Source: Ancylothrix sp. D3o (GTDB taxonomy: Bacteria > Cyanobacteriota > Cyanobacteriia > Cyanobacteriales > Oscillatoriaceae). From it: a stretch of 61,249 nucleotides of DNA. The position numbers and the translations under genes are program-made. The stretch is from the NCBI RefSeq assembly GCF_025370775.1, contig NZ_JAMXEX010000012.1:1-61249 (forward strand), read 5' to 3'. Positions 26,024 to 35,745 of this stretch are shown piece by piece. The notes under the pieces were generated by a model, which had not been told where the DNA came from, ran no database searches, and saw nothing but the letters and a program-made list of their open reading frames with translations. How positions within the stretch are numbered: position 1 is the first letter of the stretch; each line of letters starts with the position of its first letter.

Positions 26024-26120
26024 CCTGGTCGGGGCCCCATAGAGGGTTAAGAACCCCGTCCTTCGTCCAGGTGTCCCCCAGTCCCTCTTGCCGGCACTTA
26101 TAATAAGGTAGGGGACTGGG
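26024..26120 (+). promoter_or_regulatory. Two consecutive long hairpins between ccmN and ccmO
   Basis: The first pairs CCTGG and CGGGG (26024-26034) with CCCCG and CCAGG (26054-26071). The second pairs CCCAGTCCCT (26077-26086) with AGGGGACTGGG (26110-26120), one base bulged. The second loop contains TATAAT at 26099-26104. They could form an attenuator, a processing site or a structured leader for ccmO. Confidence 0.45.
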
Positions 26121-26208
26121 TAAATACATCTATGAAACCACCAGAGCTCCTCGTTAAGCCCGCTTCTAAGCGGCAGTTTTTACCAATAGTTTTATCTAAA
26201 TTTTAAAT

Positions 26209-27051
26209 ATGGGACAGTCAAGAAAGCAGCTACCCTCTGCCCCTGGTTCGCAACCGGCCCAGTGGACAGACCCGCTCAGAGAAACGGCACTGGGTTTAGT
26301 GTCTACCCAGAGTTTTCCCGCCATTGTCGGGACGGCAGATATGATGTTGAAGTCCGCTCGCGTGACTTTGGTGGGATATGAAAAAACCGGCAGCGGCTAT
26401 TGTACGGCTATTGTGCGAGGACGCATTGCTGATGTGCGCCTTGCTGTGGAAGCTGGGGCTGATACGGCGGAACAGTTTGGGCAGTTGGTTTCTAAGTTGG
26501 TGATTGCTCGTCCTTTGGGGAATTTAGAGGCTATTTTTCCAATTGGTAGCCGGTTGACCGATTTGGCCCAAGAGCAAGGGAACAACCGCTTGAGTAATTT
26601 GGCGGTGGGTTTGCTAGAAACACGGGGCTTTCCGGCAATGGTAGGGGCTGCTGATGCAATGCTGAAATCAGCAGATGTGCAATTGGCATCTTATGAAAAA
26701 ATCGGCGGCGGTTTGTGTACTGCTATTATCCGGGGTCGCGTCGCGGATGTGGCGGTGGCGGTTGAAGCGGGGATGTATGAGGCCGAACGTATTGGCGAGT
26801 TTAGCAGCTTGATGGTGATTCCGCGTCCTTTGGATGATTTGGAGAAGACTTTGCCGGTGGCGAGTTGCTGGATCGAAAAACCCAAGCAGGTAATGTTGCC
26901 GGTCAGTATCCAAGAAAAAGAAAAACAAGCACAACCGGTTCTGGTGGAGTTGCCAGACTTGGCGCAGTTGCCGGCCCGCGTTGAACCAGAAAAAGAAAAA
27001 GAATTAATTGAGCTACCGGATTTAAAAAAGTTACCTCATCTGAGAGAATAA
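26209..27051 (+). CDS. ccmO: Tandem BMC-domain carboxysome shell protein CcmO
   Basis: A 280-residue protein with two BMC domains, at about residues 27-110 (ALGLVSTQSFPAIVGTADMM) and 128-212 (AVGLLETRGFPAMVGAADAM), and a charged, Pro/Glu-rich tail. Family knowledge: CcmO is required for beta-carboxysome shell formation and probably makes pseudohexameric trimers. Both halves keep the GYEKTGSG/SYEKIGGG and RGRIADV/RGRVADV elements. In many cyanobacteria ccmO lies elsewhere; here it follows ccmN by 198 bases in the same direction, behind two hairpins, so it may have its own control. Confidence 0.92.
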   Translation: MGQSRKQLPSAPGSQPAQWTDPLRETALGLVSTQSFPAIVGTADMMLKSARVTLVGYEKTGSGYCTAIVRGRIADVRLAVEAGADTAEQFGQLVSKLVIARPLGNLEAIFPIGSRLTDLAQEQGNNRLSNLAVGLLETRGFPAMVGAADAMLKSADVQLASYEKIGGGLCTAIIRGRVADVAVAVEAGMYEAERIGEFSSLMVIPRPLDDLEKTLPVASCWIEKPKQVMLPVSIQEKEKQAQPVLVELPDLAQLPARVEPEKEKELIELPDLKKLPHLRE

Positions 27052-27300
27052 AATAATGAGTTAACTGAGTGGCAGCAGCGGAAGAGAAAAAGCGCCGCAC
27101 CGGCCATGCGATTGAATTGCGAGGCATCGCGGTTAGGGGTTCCTACAGATAACCTATAACCGGAACGGAGTGGAGGGGTTTTACTCCGCCAACAATTCAT
27201 AACAGAGCTTGGCGACGCGATTAAGGAAGGGGACTTACGCTCGTAAGATTAACTTGATAATAACTTGCTATTTTCATAAGTAAAAGACACCATTTTTGAT

Positions 27301-27324
27301 TATGATCATAGAGTAGAGTCTATG
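27301..27324. promoter_or_regulatory. Palindromes upstream of the LysR gene
   Basis: A perfect 10-base palindrome TATGATCATA (27301-27310) overlaps CATAGA-N6-TCTATG (27307-27324). They lie directly before AGGAG and the TTG start and could be an autoregulatory operator. Confidence 0.4.
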
Positions 27325-27346
27325 ATAGCGTTCAGGAGTACGTCCC

Positions 27347-28276
27347 TTGAAGCAAGCAACGCTTCATCAACTGAAGGTCTTTGAAGCAGCGGCCAGACAC
27401 GGAAGTTTTACCCGCGCTGCTGAAGAGTTATTTTTGACCCAGCCGACGGTTTCAATGCAGGTTAAGCAATTGACAAAAGCGGTGGGGTTGCCTTTGTTTG
27501 AGCAGGTTGGTAAGCGGCTCTATTTAACCGATGCCGGTCGGGAGTTGCTGTTAACTTGCCGCGAAATTTTTGAGCGGATCGCTCAGTTTGAAATGACTGT
27601 GGCGGATATGAAAGGCTTAAAGCAAGGGCAATTGCGCTTGGGGGTGGTGACAACGGCCAAGTATTTTGTGCCGCGAATTTTGGGGCCGTTTTGCCGACGA
27701 TATCCGGGGATTGACGTTTCTTTGCAAGTGACTAACCACGAGCAATTGATAGATCGTCTGGCCGATAACCGTGATGATTTGTATATCCTCAGCCAACCGC
27801 CGACTAATTCGGATATTTTTTGCCACCCCTTTTTAGAAAATCCCCTAGAGGTTATGGCAAGCCGCGATCATGTTTTGGCGGGAGAAAAAAATATCCCCCT
27901 CGAACGTCTTGCAGAGGAACCGTTTATTATTCGGGAACCAGGCTCAGGCACTCGCGGCTCTGTGCAAAAAATGTTTGAGGAACGCAACATTAAATTGAAA
28001 GTGCGGCTGGAATTAGGAAGTAATGAAGCGATCAAACAAGCGATTGCCGGTGGTTTAGGAATTTCGGTGCTGTCTCGTCACGTTTTAGCGCTGGAGGGGA
28101 GCACAAGTCAGTTAGTTATTTTAAATGTAGAAGGCTTTCCGATTCGCCGGCACTGGTATGTTATTCACCCAAATGGCAAGCAGTTATCAATAGTGGCTCG
28201 GACATTTTTTGAGTATTTGCTGGATGAAGGTAAACGGGTTGCGGAAGCAACCGCTGCGCTGCGAGTTACGGACTAA
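27347..28276 (+). CDS. LysR-family regulator, CmpR/NdhR-like
   Basis: A 309-residue LysR-type transcription factor with a TTG start, supported by AGGAG eight bases upstream and by perfect alignment of the N-terminus. The HTH covers residues 3-62 (HQLKVFEAAARHGSFTRAAEELFLTQPTVSMQVKQL), and the effector-binding domain covers about 90-295. The HTH resembles CmpR, the activator of low-CO2 genes, more than RbcR; CmpR and NdhR sense 2-phosphoglycolate or 2-oxoglutarate-type metabolites. Location next to the ccm cluster supports a carbon-status role, but the specific target genes are inferred. Confidence 0.8.
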   Translation: MKQATLHQLKVFEAAARHGSFTRAAEELFLTQPTVSMQVKQLTKAVGLPLFEQVGKRLYLTDAGRELLLTCREIFERIAQFEMTVADMKGLKQGQLRLGVVTTAKYFVPRILGPFCRRYPGIDVSLQVTNHEQLIDRLADNRDDLYILSQPPTNSDIFCHPFLENPLEVMASRDHVLAGEKNIPLERLAEEPFIIREPGSGTRGSVQKMFEERNIKLKVRLELGSNEAIKQAIAGGLGISVLSRHVLALEGSTSQLVILNVEGFPIRRHWYVIHPNGKQLSIVARTFFEYLLDEGKRVAEATAALRVTD

Positions 28277-28561
28277 GCAATACTGAGGGGTTGATGCAAT
28301 ACCGGCCTCCCCTCTCTTTTTCTTTTTTTGGCATGAATACTCAGCAATTTAGCAGTAGTTAATATTTTCTATTTTCTCAATATAACTTCTTATCTCGGTG
28401 ATCCCCATTTAGTTTATAACAATAAATCTCTAGCTTGCTTGTTTGAAAATTTAATATTTCTTAAAGATTATCTTATTTCTAAAGATGGATACAAAGGGCT
28501 AATAAAAATCCTTACCATTAGTATCTGATGGGTTTAAAAAAAGGTTTAAGGAGTCAAACAG

Positions 28562-28726
28562 ATGAGTAGCGCAAAGATATCTTGTCCCTGCTGTGGTGGT
28601 TTTCAAGTTTTGCGCCACGTCCGACAAAAGCATATTTATTTGTTTTGTATGAATTGCAGGCAGGAACTGCCGCTGAGTATTGCAAGTATTCAACCAAGTT
28701 GGGTTAGAGAAAAATTGCCGGTGTAA
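28562..28726 (+). CDS. 54-residue zinc-ribbon protein
   Basis: A short gene translated as MSSAKISCPCCGGFQVLRHV at the start. CPCC at residues 8-11 and CMNC at 29-32 make a classic four-cysteine zinc ribbon. AAGGAG lies 8 bases before the ATG, and a strong hairpin follows 23 bases after the stop. The combination of good ribosome site, metal-binding motif and terminator argues for a real single-gene transcript. The function is unknown; nucleic-acid or protein binding is plausible. Confidence 0.75.
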   Translation: MSSAKISCPCCGGFQVLRHVRQKHIYLFCMNCRQELPLSIASIQPSWVREKLPV

Positions 28727-28749
28727 GGATATAAATTTTTTTTAAAAGG

Positions 28750-28798
28750 CAGAGGTAAACAAAGAGTCTCTGAGAGGTTTTTTCTTTGCTTACCTCTG
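28750..28798 (+). terminator. Hairpin after the zinc-ribbon gene
   Basis: A 16-bp stem CAGAGGTAAACAAAGA / TCTTTGCTTACCTCTG with one mismatch. No T-run follows directly, so it may act as a processing or stability hairpin as well as a terminator. A similar AGGCAAAGG hairpin is at 5732-5785. Confidence 0.6.
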
Positions 28799-28904
28799 GG
28801 AAAACCTCTGCTTCTGAGGCTGTCCAAAATAAATAGTTTTGCTGCAAAGAGTAACCGACCTGATAAAATCATAAAGAATTTATGAGAGGTGGGGAGAGTT
28901 AATT

Positions 28905-29951
28905 TTGTTAGCAGCATTACTTTACGGGAAGGAAGATTTGCGGTTGGAGAGTGTGCCTGATCCCACACCTGCAAAGGGAGAAGTGGTGATTCAGGTGGCG
29001 GCGGCGACAACCTGCGGTACGGATTTGAAGGTGTGGCGGCGCGGCGGTCATGCGAAAATGTTAAAACCACCTACCCTGTTTGGACATGAGGCGGCTGGGG
29101 TGATTGTGGCGGTGGGTGAAGGTGTGAGCGGTTGGCGGACTGGTGATCGGGTGGTGGCGAATAATTCCGCACCTTGTATGGAGTGTTTTTTTTGTAAGAA
29201 AGATGAGTTTTCTTTGTGTCCTAATTTGACTTGGAATAATGGGACGTTTGCGGAGTTTTTACGGGTGCCGGCGGCAATTGTTCGGCATAATTTGTTGAGA
29301 GTTTCTGATCAAGTTCCGTTTGCTTTGGCTTCGATGACGGAACCGCTTGCGTGTGTTTTGCATGGCGTGGCTCGTTCAAATGTGAAGCGAAAAGATAAGG
29401 TAGTTGTGATTGGTGATGGTGCGATTGGTTTGATGTTTGTGGCGGCGTTGGTAAAGTGGGAAACGGAGATATTTTTGTTTGGTGGAAATGATACGCGCTT
29501 GGAAATTGGTAAAAAGTTAGGTGCGTCGCAGGTTTTTAATTATCACAAGTTAGGGGATGATAGCGGTGGAATTGCCGGAATTGTTAAAGATTTAACCGAA
29601 GGTTGGGGTGCAGATGTGGTGATTGAGGCTACTGGTGTGCCTTCGGTTTGGGAAACGGCAATTGCTTGTGGTCGTCCGGGTGCAACGATTAATTTATTTG
29701 GGGGTTGTCCGAAGGATACAACGATTACTGTAAATACTGAAGAGTTACATTACAGTGAGTTGACGTTAAAAGGTGTGTTTCATAATACGCCGAAATATGT
29801 GCGGGAGGCGTTAGATTTGTTGACAAGTCGGACAATTCCTTTTGAGTTGTTGATTAGTGAACACCGGCCTTTGAAAGATTTGGAGCAGGTGTTTTGCGAT
29901 ATGCGTGATCGTAAGGCGATTAAGGTGGCGATTGAACCCGTTAGCAATTAA
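28905..29951 (+). CDS. Zinc-dependent medium-chain dehydrogenase
   Basis: A 348-residue MDR-superfamily alcohol/polyol dehydrogenase. The catalytic zinc ligands lie in TTCGTDLK and GHEAAGVI, the structural zinc in CMECFFCKKDEFSLC, and the Rossmann motif is VVIGDGAIGLM. The sequence resembles threonine/sorbitol/butanediol dehydrogenases more than ethanol dehydrogenases, but the substrate is not determined. It begins with TTG, with GGGGAGAG nine bases upstream; the N-terminus MLAALLYGKEDLRLE is the normal family start. It is a single gene on plus. Confidence 0.85.
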   Translation: MLAALLYGKEDLRLESVPDPTPAKGEVVIQVAAATTCGTDLKVWRRGGHAKMLKPPTLFGHEAAGVIVAVGEGVSGWRTGDRVVANNSAPCMECFFCKKDEFSLCPNLTWNNGTFAEFLRVPAAIVRHNLLRVSDQVPFALASMTEPLACVLHGVARSNVKRKDKVVVIGDGAIGLMFVAALVKWETEIFLFGGNDTRLEIGKKLGASQVFNYHKLGDDSGGIAGIVKDLTEGWGADVVIEATGVPSVWETAIACGRPGATINLFGGCPKDTTITVNTEELHYSELTLKGVFHNTPKYVREALDLLTSRTIPFELLISEHRPLKDLEQVFCDMRDRKAIKVAIEPVSN

Positions 29952-30035
29952 CTTAACTGTGAGGGGGGATCTTTAGCTGCTCACTGTTCATTTTTTAAAC
30001 ATTCTGTACAGAACACTTAGTCAAATTCCATAACC

Positions 30036-31325
30036 ATGAATTTTATGTTTTTTAAGAAATCAGAATCTCGAAATCCTTGGTCTTTTATCCCTACGCTTTA
30101 TTTTGCTCAAGGCTTGCCTAATGTAATTATTACGGGAGTTTTAGATATAGTTTATAAGACAATGGGGATAGAAAATGATCAAATTACAACCTGGACAAGT
30201 TTGCTGAATTTTCCCTGGACGCTCAAAATGTTTTGGGCACCTTTTGTCGATATTTATTTAACCAAAAGGAAATGGATTATTTTTACTCAGTTATTAATGG
30301 TAGGCTGTTTATTTGCAGCGGGTTTTTCCTTGCAACTTCCAAGTTTCTTTTTTCTATCTTTATCCCTTTTTGCAGTTGCAGCGTTTATTTCTGCTACTTA
30401 TGATATTGCGGCGGATGGATTTTATATGTTGGCGTTGAGTCCGGAACAGCAAGCGCTATTTGTAGGAATGCGTAGCGTGTTTTTCCGAATTTCCATGATT
30501 TTTGCGACAGGTTTTTTGGTGATTTTTGCCGGCCAACTTCAGGAAACTTTGGGCAATATTCCTTTAAGTTGGACTCTGACGCTGTGCTTGGCGGCGATAA
30601 TTTATGGGGGTACTTTCATTTATCACCACTTTGTTTTACCTTATCCTAGGGTAGATTTGCCGAGAGTTCAAAATCCAGAAGCTTCAGAAGTAACGCCTTA
30701 TTCGGAAATAATAAGTTCATATTTTCGGAAGTACAAAATAGTGGCTATTTTGGCGTTTATTTTGTTATATCGGTTTGCGGAAGTAATGCTGGGGAAAATA
30801 GGAAAATTATTTTTGCTAGATGAGGTTGCTAAAGGTGGTTTAGCGCTCTCGACGAAAGAAGTAGGTAGTATTTACGGAACTTTTGGGGTGGCTTCTTTGT
30901 TGGTTGGTGGTGTTTTGGGGGGAATGTTTATTTCAAAATATGGTTTAAAAAAGAGCTTTTGGCCGATGGCTTTGGCTTTGAATTTACCTAATGTTTTTTA
31001 TGTGTATATGGCTTATGTTCATCCGCCGATACAGTGGGTGTATTTGTTGGTATCTATTGAGCAATTTGGATATGGTTTTGGTTTTACGGCTTTTATGGTG
31101 TATTTGATGTATATTTGCACAGGTGAGTACAAAACTTCTCACTATGCGGTATCGACTGGGTTGATGGCTTTTGGAAAGATGTTTGCTGAATATATAAGTG
31201 GCCCAATTCAAATGAACGTGGGGTATCCAGTATTTTTTATTATTGTCTGTTTGCTGACTATCCCTGGAATGCTAACAATATTATTTATTCCCTTCAATGA
31301 AGAAAGAACACGGCAAGAAACTTAA
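30036..31325 (+). CDS. AmpG-like MFS transporter
   Basis: A 429-residue, 12-helix transporter of the AmpG/acetyl-CoA-transporter branch of the major facilitator superfamily (PTLYFAQGLPNVIITGVLDIVY, LNFPWTLKMFWAPFVDIY, YDIAADGFYMLALSPEQQ). AmpG imports muropeptides for cell-wall recycling in enterobacteria; cyanobacterial members are less well known and the substrate here is uncertain. An ATG codon three residues downstream is an alternative start. It lies 84 bases after the dehydrogenase. Confidence 0.8.
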   Translation: MNFMFFKKSESRNPWSFIPTLYFAQGLPNVIITGVLDIVYKTMGIENDQITTWTSLLNFPWTLKMFWAPFVDIYLTKRKWIIFTQLLMVGCLFAAGFSLQLPSFFFLSLSLFAVAAFISATYDIAADGFYMLALSPEQQALFVGMRSVFFRISMIFATGFLVIFAGQLQETLGNIPLSWTLTLCLAAIIYGGTFIYHHFVLPYPRVDLPRVQNPEASEVTPYSEIISSYFRKYKIVAILAFILLYRFAEVMLGKIGKLFLLDEVAKGGLALSTKEVGSIYGTFGVASLLVGGVLGGMFISKYGLKKSFWPMALALNLPNVFYVYMAYVHPPIQWVYLLVSIEQFGYGFGFTAFMVYLMYICTGEYKTSHYAVSTGLMAFGKMFAEYISGPIQMNVGYPVFFIIVCLLTIPGMLTILFIPFNEERTRQET

Positions 31326-31458
31326 CAAAGAGGAGAGATGCTAGGTTTTTAGCGAAGGAGGTTCGGTCTAAGTAAAAAAACGATTAAAATTGAAATGATG
31401 ATGCCAAACACTGGTTTTATTTAAGTCTGTACACTTAGCTGCGGTCGGGGGCGCTACG

Positions 31459-31959
31459 ATGACTCAACCACAAAATCCAAATAATGATTTACCTTGGCAA
31501 ATTGCTGGGAAAATTGCCTACTTTCCTTTGTTTCACGAGGGTTCTTTGGTGGGGTTTTGCCGGCGGGAGTATGTGGCGGGAATTATCAATAAATTGAATG
31601 ATGAGCCAAAGTTACGAAAGGCTCTTGAGATGGCTTGTTCGGATTTGGTGGCGAATTATCCGGGGGATAAGCGTAAGAAAATTGAGGAGTTAATTCAAAA
31701 ATATTTGCTTTTGGCAGACCGGCCTCGTTATGGCAGTCGGGCGATTGCGGCTATGTTGCGGGAACGGCAAATAGAGTTAAATGTTTCTGATCCTGAGTTT
31801 TATCGTTTTTGTGAGTCTTACCGGCTTTCTGTGCAAGAGTTGCAAGAAATTTATGGGGGGGAGGAGGTGGTGAATAGTCAGCTTGTCCCCCTTTCGCGTA
31901 TTTTGGGGGTGCCGGTGGAGGAGTTGGTGGAAGTGCGGGATGGGCCTAAAAAAATGTAA
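31459..31959 (+). CDS. Conserved cyanobacterial protein of unknown function
   Basis: A 166-residue soluble protein that I do not recognise by name. It is mostly helical and charged, with KLRKALEMACSDLVANYPGDKRKKIEELIQKYL in the middle and a C-terminal VPLSRILGVPVEELVEVRDG. Composition and codon use look like a normal gene. It follows the transporter by 133 bases. Confidence 0.65.
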   Translation: MTQPQNPNNDLPWQIAGKIAYFPLFHEGSLVGFCRREYVAGIINKLNDEPKLRKALEMACSDLVANYPGDKRKKIEELIQKYLLLADRPRYGSRAIAAMLRERQIELNVSDPEFYRFCESYRLSVQELQEIYGGEEVVNSQLVPLSRILGVPVEELVEVRDGPKKM

Positions 31960-32056
31960 ATTCTCGCTAAAATATTTGCTCAAAAAAACCTATCTCTTCC
32001 CCTTTAAAATGCCAGGAAAGAGAGGTGAGGTTAGTGTTTGTTGAGCTAATTTTAAT

Positions 32057-35000
32057 TTAATGGGGTTGGCAAGGTGTCGGGGTAATTGGAATTGGGTTAA
32101 TGGGAATTTCTATGATAAACTCTGTGCCTTTTCCTAAGACAGAGTTACAGGTAAGAACGCCGTGATGTTTTTCGACAATAATTTGATAGCTAATGGATAA
32201 TCCTAAGCCGGTGCCGGCGCCGACTGGTTTGGTGGTAAAGAAAGGGTTAAAAATGCGTTCTTTTAGTTCGTCGCTCATACCTCCTCCGTTGTCGGCAATG
32301 TGGATGACTGCTGATGGGGGAGTCGAGGGATTTTCGCTGTTTAATGGTAATTTGACTTCTGTGGTGATTTGAAGGGTGGGTAGGAAGTTGGAAGAGAGTT
32401 TGATTTTTTCTTCTAAAGCATCAATGGCATTGGAAACAATGTTCATAAAAACTTGATTTAACTGCCCTGGATAGCATTGAATGAGGGGTAAGTTGGCATA
32501 GTTTTTGATGATTGGGATGGCTTTTCGGTTTTGCTGTTCTTTGAGCCGGTGTTGCAAGATCATTAAGGTACTGTCGATACCGGAATGAATGTCTGCTTCT
32601 TTCATTTCGGCTTCGTCGAGACGGGAGAAGTTTCGCAGAGACAAGACAATTTCTTTGATGCGGTTTGCGCCTTCTTGCATGGATCTGAGCAACTCCATAA
32701 AATCATCTTTAATAAACTCAAAATCAACGGCTGCCATTTCTTCTGAAATTTCTTCGGGTGGCGTAGGAAAGTGCTTTTGATAAAGCCCAATAATCCTCAG
32801 CAAATCTTCAGTATAGGAAGTGGCAGGGAGAATGTTACCATAGATAAAATTAACGGGGTTATTAATTTCGTGAGCCACCCCAGCCACCAACTGACCTAAA
32901 CCAGCCATTTTTTCTTGTTGTACGAGTTGAGATTGGGCATTTTTTAACTTATTGAGGGTAATTTCTAATTCTTCTGCTTTTAATCGTTCTCGCGTTTCCG
33001 ACTCCCGCAGTGCTAACTCTGCTAATTTGCGCTCGATCAGTTCATTTTGAGCTTGTTCAAAAAGGGTTGATTGCTGGATAGCGATGGCTAGTTGGACGCT
33101 AATTTCTTTGAGACATTCAATTTCAAAAGATTGCCAAGGGCGCTCGCTACGGCAGTGATGAGCAATGAGCAAACCCCATAGGTTATTGCCTTCTAAAATG
33201 GGAATGACGAGGTTAGCTTTTATCTGTAGACTCTGCAATAATTTAATATGGCAGGGATTTAAATTGCTGTTTTCTACATCTTCTACGGCTCTCTGGCGGC
33301 CTTTTTGATAGAGGGGAATGTAAGTGTTAATAAAGCAATTATCTTGAATATCCCTGCCTTGAATAGGCATAAAATCTTCACTGACGGATTCAACAATGAC
33401 GGTGCCACTCCAATCGGGTTGAAACCGATAAATAACTGTTCTGTCAGTTAATAAAAATTGCCTCACTTCTTTGACGGCTTTTGTTAATACTTCTTCCAAA
33501 TGGAGAGAGGAGCGAATCCGCTCAAGAATTTCGGCAACGATACGGGTACGTTTTAATTGCTGACGCAAGGCTTCTTCTACGCCTTTGCGAGCGGTAATAT
33601 CCATTGCGGTACCAAATAGCTTGATGGTTTGACCGCTATTATTTTTAATTGCTTGACCTTTAGAATGGATGTCTTTAATTCCTCCCGAAGAAAGAACTAT
33701 TCTTAAATCATCGTCATAAGGAGCACCGAAATTAATTGCGTTTTGTACAGAGTTGATAAATTTGTCTCTATCTTCGGGGTATATTTGCTCAACAATTTCT
33801 TCAAATGAGGGAATTACGCCGTGTGGGCGTTCGTAAATTTCAAACAGTTCGTCTGACCAATTAATGTGGCCGGTTTGAATATCAAAGTCCCAGACACCAA
33901 TATGGGCTACTTTTTGGGCCTCTTGTAACTGTTCGGCTAATTTGAGGGCCGATTCTTCGGCGGCTTTTCGTTGCGTAATATCTGTAGTAATTGCTACTAA
34001 TCCTATCAGATTACCAAGTTCGTCTTTCATGGCATTAGCGCGAATTAATGTGGCAATTTTTCTGCCGGTTCGAGATATTTGTTCTACTTCTCCCTCCCAA
34101 GATTTTCCTTTCTGAATAGTTGTTAATATTTCCTGAGCGATTTCTGGCTGGGTAAAGGCTATTTGCATCCCACCGGCAGCGTTAAATTCTTCGGTTGTTT
34201 CATATTCATATAATTTATTAAATGCTTGGTTTTGGTAGTAATTATGGCCGTTAAAATCTGACATTGCCACAGCATCGCTAGTATTTTCGACAACAAGCTT
34301 AAATTTATTTAGTTCTTCTTCTGCTTGTTTACGAGATGTGATGTCACGCGCCACTGCATAAATTAATTGCTCTTCTACAAAAGCAACCGATCTCCATGAT
34401 AACCATTTATAAGAGCCATCTTTACAAAGATAGCGGTTTTCAAAACTCAAACTCAAAAGTCCTGTGTTTAGTTTTGCTACTTCCTTAAGGGTGTCTTGCA
34501 GGTCGTCTGGATGAATGAAATCTAAAAAGGGTTTGCCGATGAGTTCTGCTTCTGTATAGCCGAGAGTTTCTAACCAAGCTGGATTTAAGTGTTTGAAATA
34601 TCCGTCTATTCCAGCGATACAAAGCAAGTCTAAAGAAAGGGTAAAGAATCGTCCAAAAGAGCGGTTTTTTTCGTGGTTTTCTTGCAATGATTTCGCCAAG
34701 CGGTGGCGCTCTATTGCATAGTTTAAGGAGCGATTTAGGAGAGAACTGTCAATTTTACCCTTTATTAAGTAATCTTGAGCTCCGACTTGGATTGACTGGA
34801 GCGCTAGTTCTTCATTACTGTTATTGCCTAATACAACAATCGGGCTATTAGAAATAAATTCTTGCAATCGAACGAGGGTGTCGAATCCAAAACTGTCTGG
34901 CAGGGAGAGATCGAGTAAAATTAAATTAAAGTTCTCTTTTTGTAAAACTGCTATGGCTTCCCCTAATCTTTGAACCCAAGTTAAGGCAATTTTATTGGGG

Positions 35001-35113
35001 TGGGGGATTTCTTGTAATAATTCTTTTATCAATTCTGCGTCTTGTGCGTTGTCTTCAATGAGGAGGATTTTCACATCGGTAGTGAGTTGAGTTAAGGTAG
35101 CGGCTGATTGCAT
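32057..35113 (-). CDS. REC-PAS-PAS-PAS-GAF hybrid sensor histidine kinase (putative cyanobacteriochrome)
   Basis: A 1018-residue soluble kinase. The order is: receiver domain 14-130 with phospho-acceptor Asp68; PAS domains at about 150-262, 270-385 and 395-510; GAF domain at 523-690; coiled linker 690-730; DHp helix with His748 in [11 protein letters not shown]; and HATPase 830-1005 ([23 protein letters not shown]). The GAF has [10 protein letters not shown] and [21 protein letters not shown]. Cys621-His622 is where bilin attaches in cyanobacteriochromes, and [10 protein letters not shown] follows as in that family. A light- or bilin-dependent kinase is therefore plausible. There is no output regulator nearby, and the N-terminal receiver suggests it is itself a phosphorelay target. 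Confidence 0.85.
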   Translation of the reverse strand: MQSAATLTQLTTDVKILLIEDNAQDAELIKELLQEIPHPNKIALTWVQRLGEAIAVLQKENFNLILLDLSLPDSFGFDTLVRLQEFISNSPIVVLGNNSNEELALQSIQVGAQDYLIKGKIDSSLLNRSLNYAIERHRLAKSLQENHEKNRSFGRFFTLSLDLLCIAGIDGYFKHLNPAWLETLGYTEAELIGKPFLDFIHPDDLQDTLKEVAKLNTGLLSLSFENRYLCKDGSYKWLSWRSVAFVEEQLIYAVARDITSRKQAEEELNKFKLVVENTSDAVAMSDFNGHNYYQNQAFNKLYEYETTEEFNAAGGMQIAFTQPEIAQEILTTIQKGKSWEGEVEQISRTGRKIATLIRANAMKDELGNLIGLVAITTDITQRKAAEESALKLAEQLQEAQKVAHIGVWDFDIQTGHINWSDELFEIYERPHGVIPSFEEIVEQIYPEDRDKFINSVQNAINFGAPYDDDLRIVLSSGGIKDIHSKGQAIKNNSGQTIKLFGTAMDITARKGVEEALRQQLKRTRIVAEILERIRSSLHLEEVLTKAVKEVRQFLLTDRTVIYRFQPDWSGTVIVESVSEDFMPIQGRDIQDNCFINTYIPLYQKGRQRAVEDVENSNLNPCHIKLLQSLQIKANLVIPILEGNNLWGLLIAHHCRSERPWQSFEIECLKEISVQLAIAIQQSTLFEQAQNELIERKLAELALRESETRERLKAEELEITLNKLKNAQSQLVQQEKMAGLGQLVAGVAHEINNPVNFIYGNILPATSYTEDLLRIIGLYQKHFPTPPEEISEEMAAVDFEFIKDDFMELLRSMQEGANRIKEIVLSLRNFSRLDEAEMKEADIHSGIDSTLMILQHRLKEQQNRKAIPIIKNYANLPLIQCYPGQLNQVFMNIVSNAIDALEEKIKLSSNFLPTLQITTEVKLPLNSENPSTPPSAVIHIADNGGGMSDELKERIFNPFFTTKPVGAGTGLGLSISYQIIVEKHHGVLTCNSVLGKGTEFIIEIPINPIPITPTPCQPH

Positions 35114-35745
35114 ATTGTTCTGAGTAATTCAATAAAGTGGATAATGGCACAGGCTCTCAGCTATGACATAAAGACATTTGGTCTTATTAAACGCTGGAGA
35201 CTGCCTCAAATCAGCACCTTTTTCGGTTTTATTTGGTTGTTTTTTGTAGCTTACTATTTAACACAATAACACGAGTTATCAAAAAATCTCTGACTAGAGA
35301 AAAATTTTTTAATATATTTTTTTCGTGTCTCCTGCTAACAATTATGGTAAGAGCCTTCGTATTTTTAATTTCTATTTGTCGTCTTAAGCGAGTACAAGGT
35401 TAAAGGGTTGCCCTCTCTTTGGGCTGGTTTTTTGATTTTGTTTTACTAGACGCTTGTTCGGGCAGTTTTTTATAAGGTTTTTTTCAAATTCTTTATCATA
35501 AAAGTAAAATTATGTCAAGGAGTGGGTAAAAATTCCAGTTGAGCCGGCCAGGAGAAAAGCTTACCTCTCTATAAAGTGTGAATAAGATTTTTGATATCTA
35601 TTTGTTTTTAAAATTGCAATACTTTAGCTTGAAGAATTTTTTGGGCAATTTCAAGAAAATAAAGAAGATAAACCGGCATTCCTTGAGAGGGATAAATTGT
35701 AGTATTCCCCAAAAATGCCGGGAAGTTTTAACCAAAATATAGCGG
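35114..35745. other. Long AT-rich intergenic region
   Basis: 630 bases upstream of the sensor kinase and downstream of the PD-(D/E)XK gene. A CGGCATT/AATGCCG pairing at about 35673-35731 may terminate the latter. A 65-codon minus-strand frame (35598-35795) is Lys/Phe-rich and overlaps that gene; it is not believed. The sensor-kinase promoter should lie near 35120-35280, but no boxes stand out. Confidence 0.4.

Noticed and set aside
26099-26104. ccmO promoter -10 box TATAAT
   Set aside because: No -35 box lies 16-18 bases upstream and the hexamer sits in a hairpin loop, so it is mentioned only within the structured spacer.
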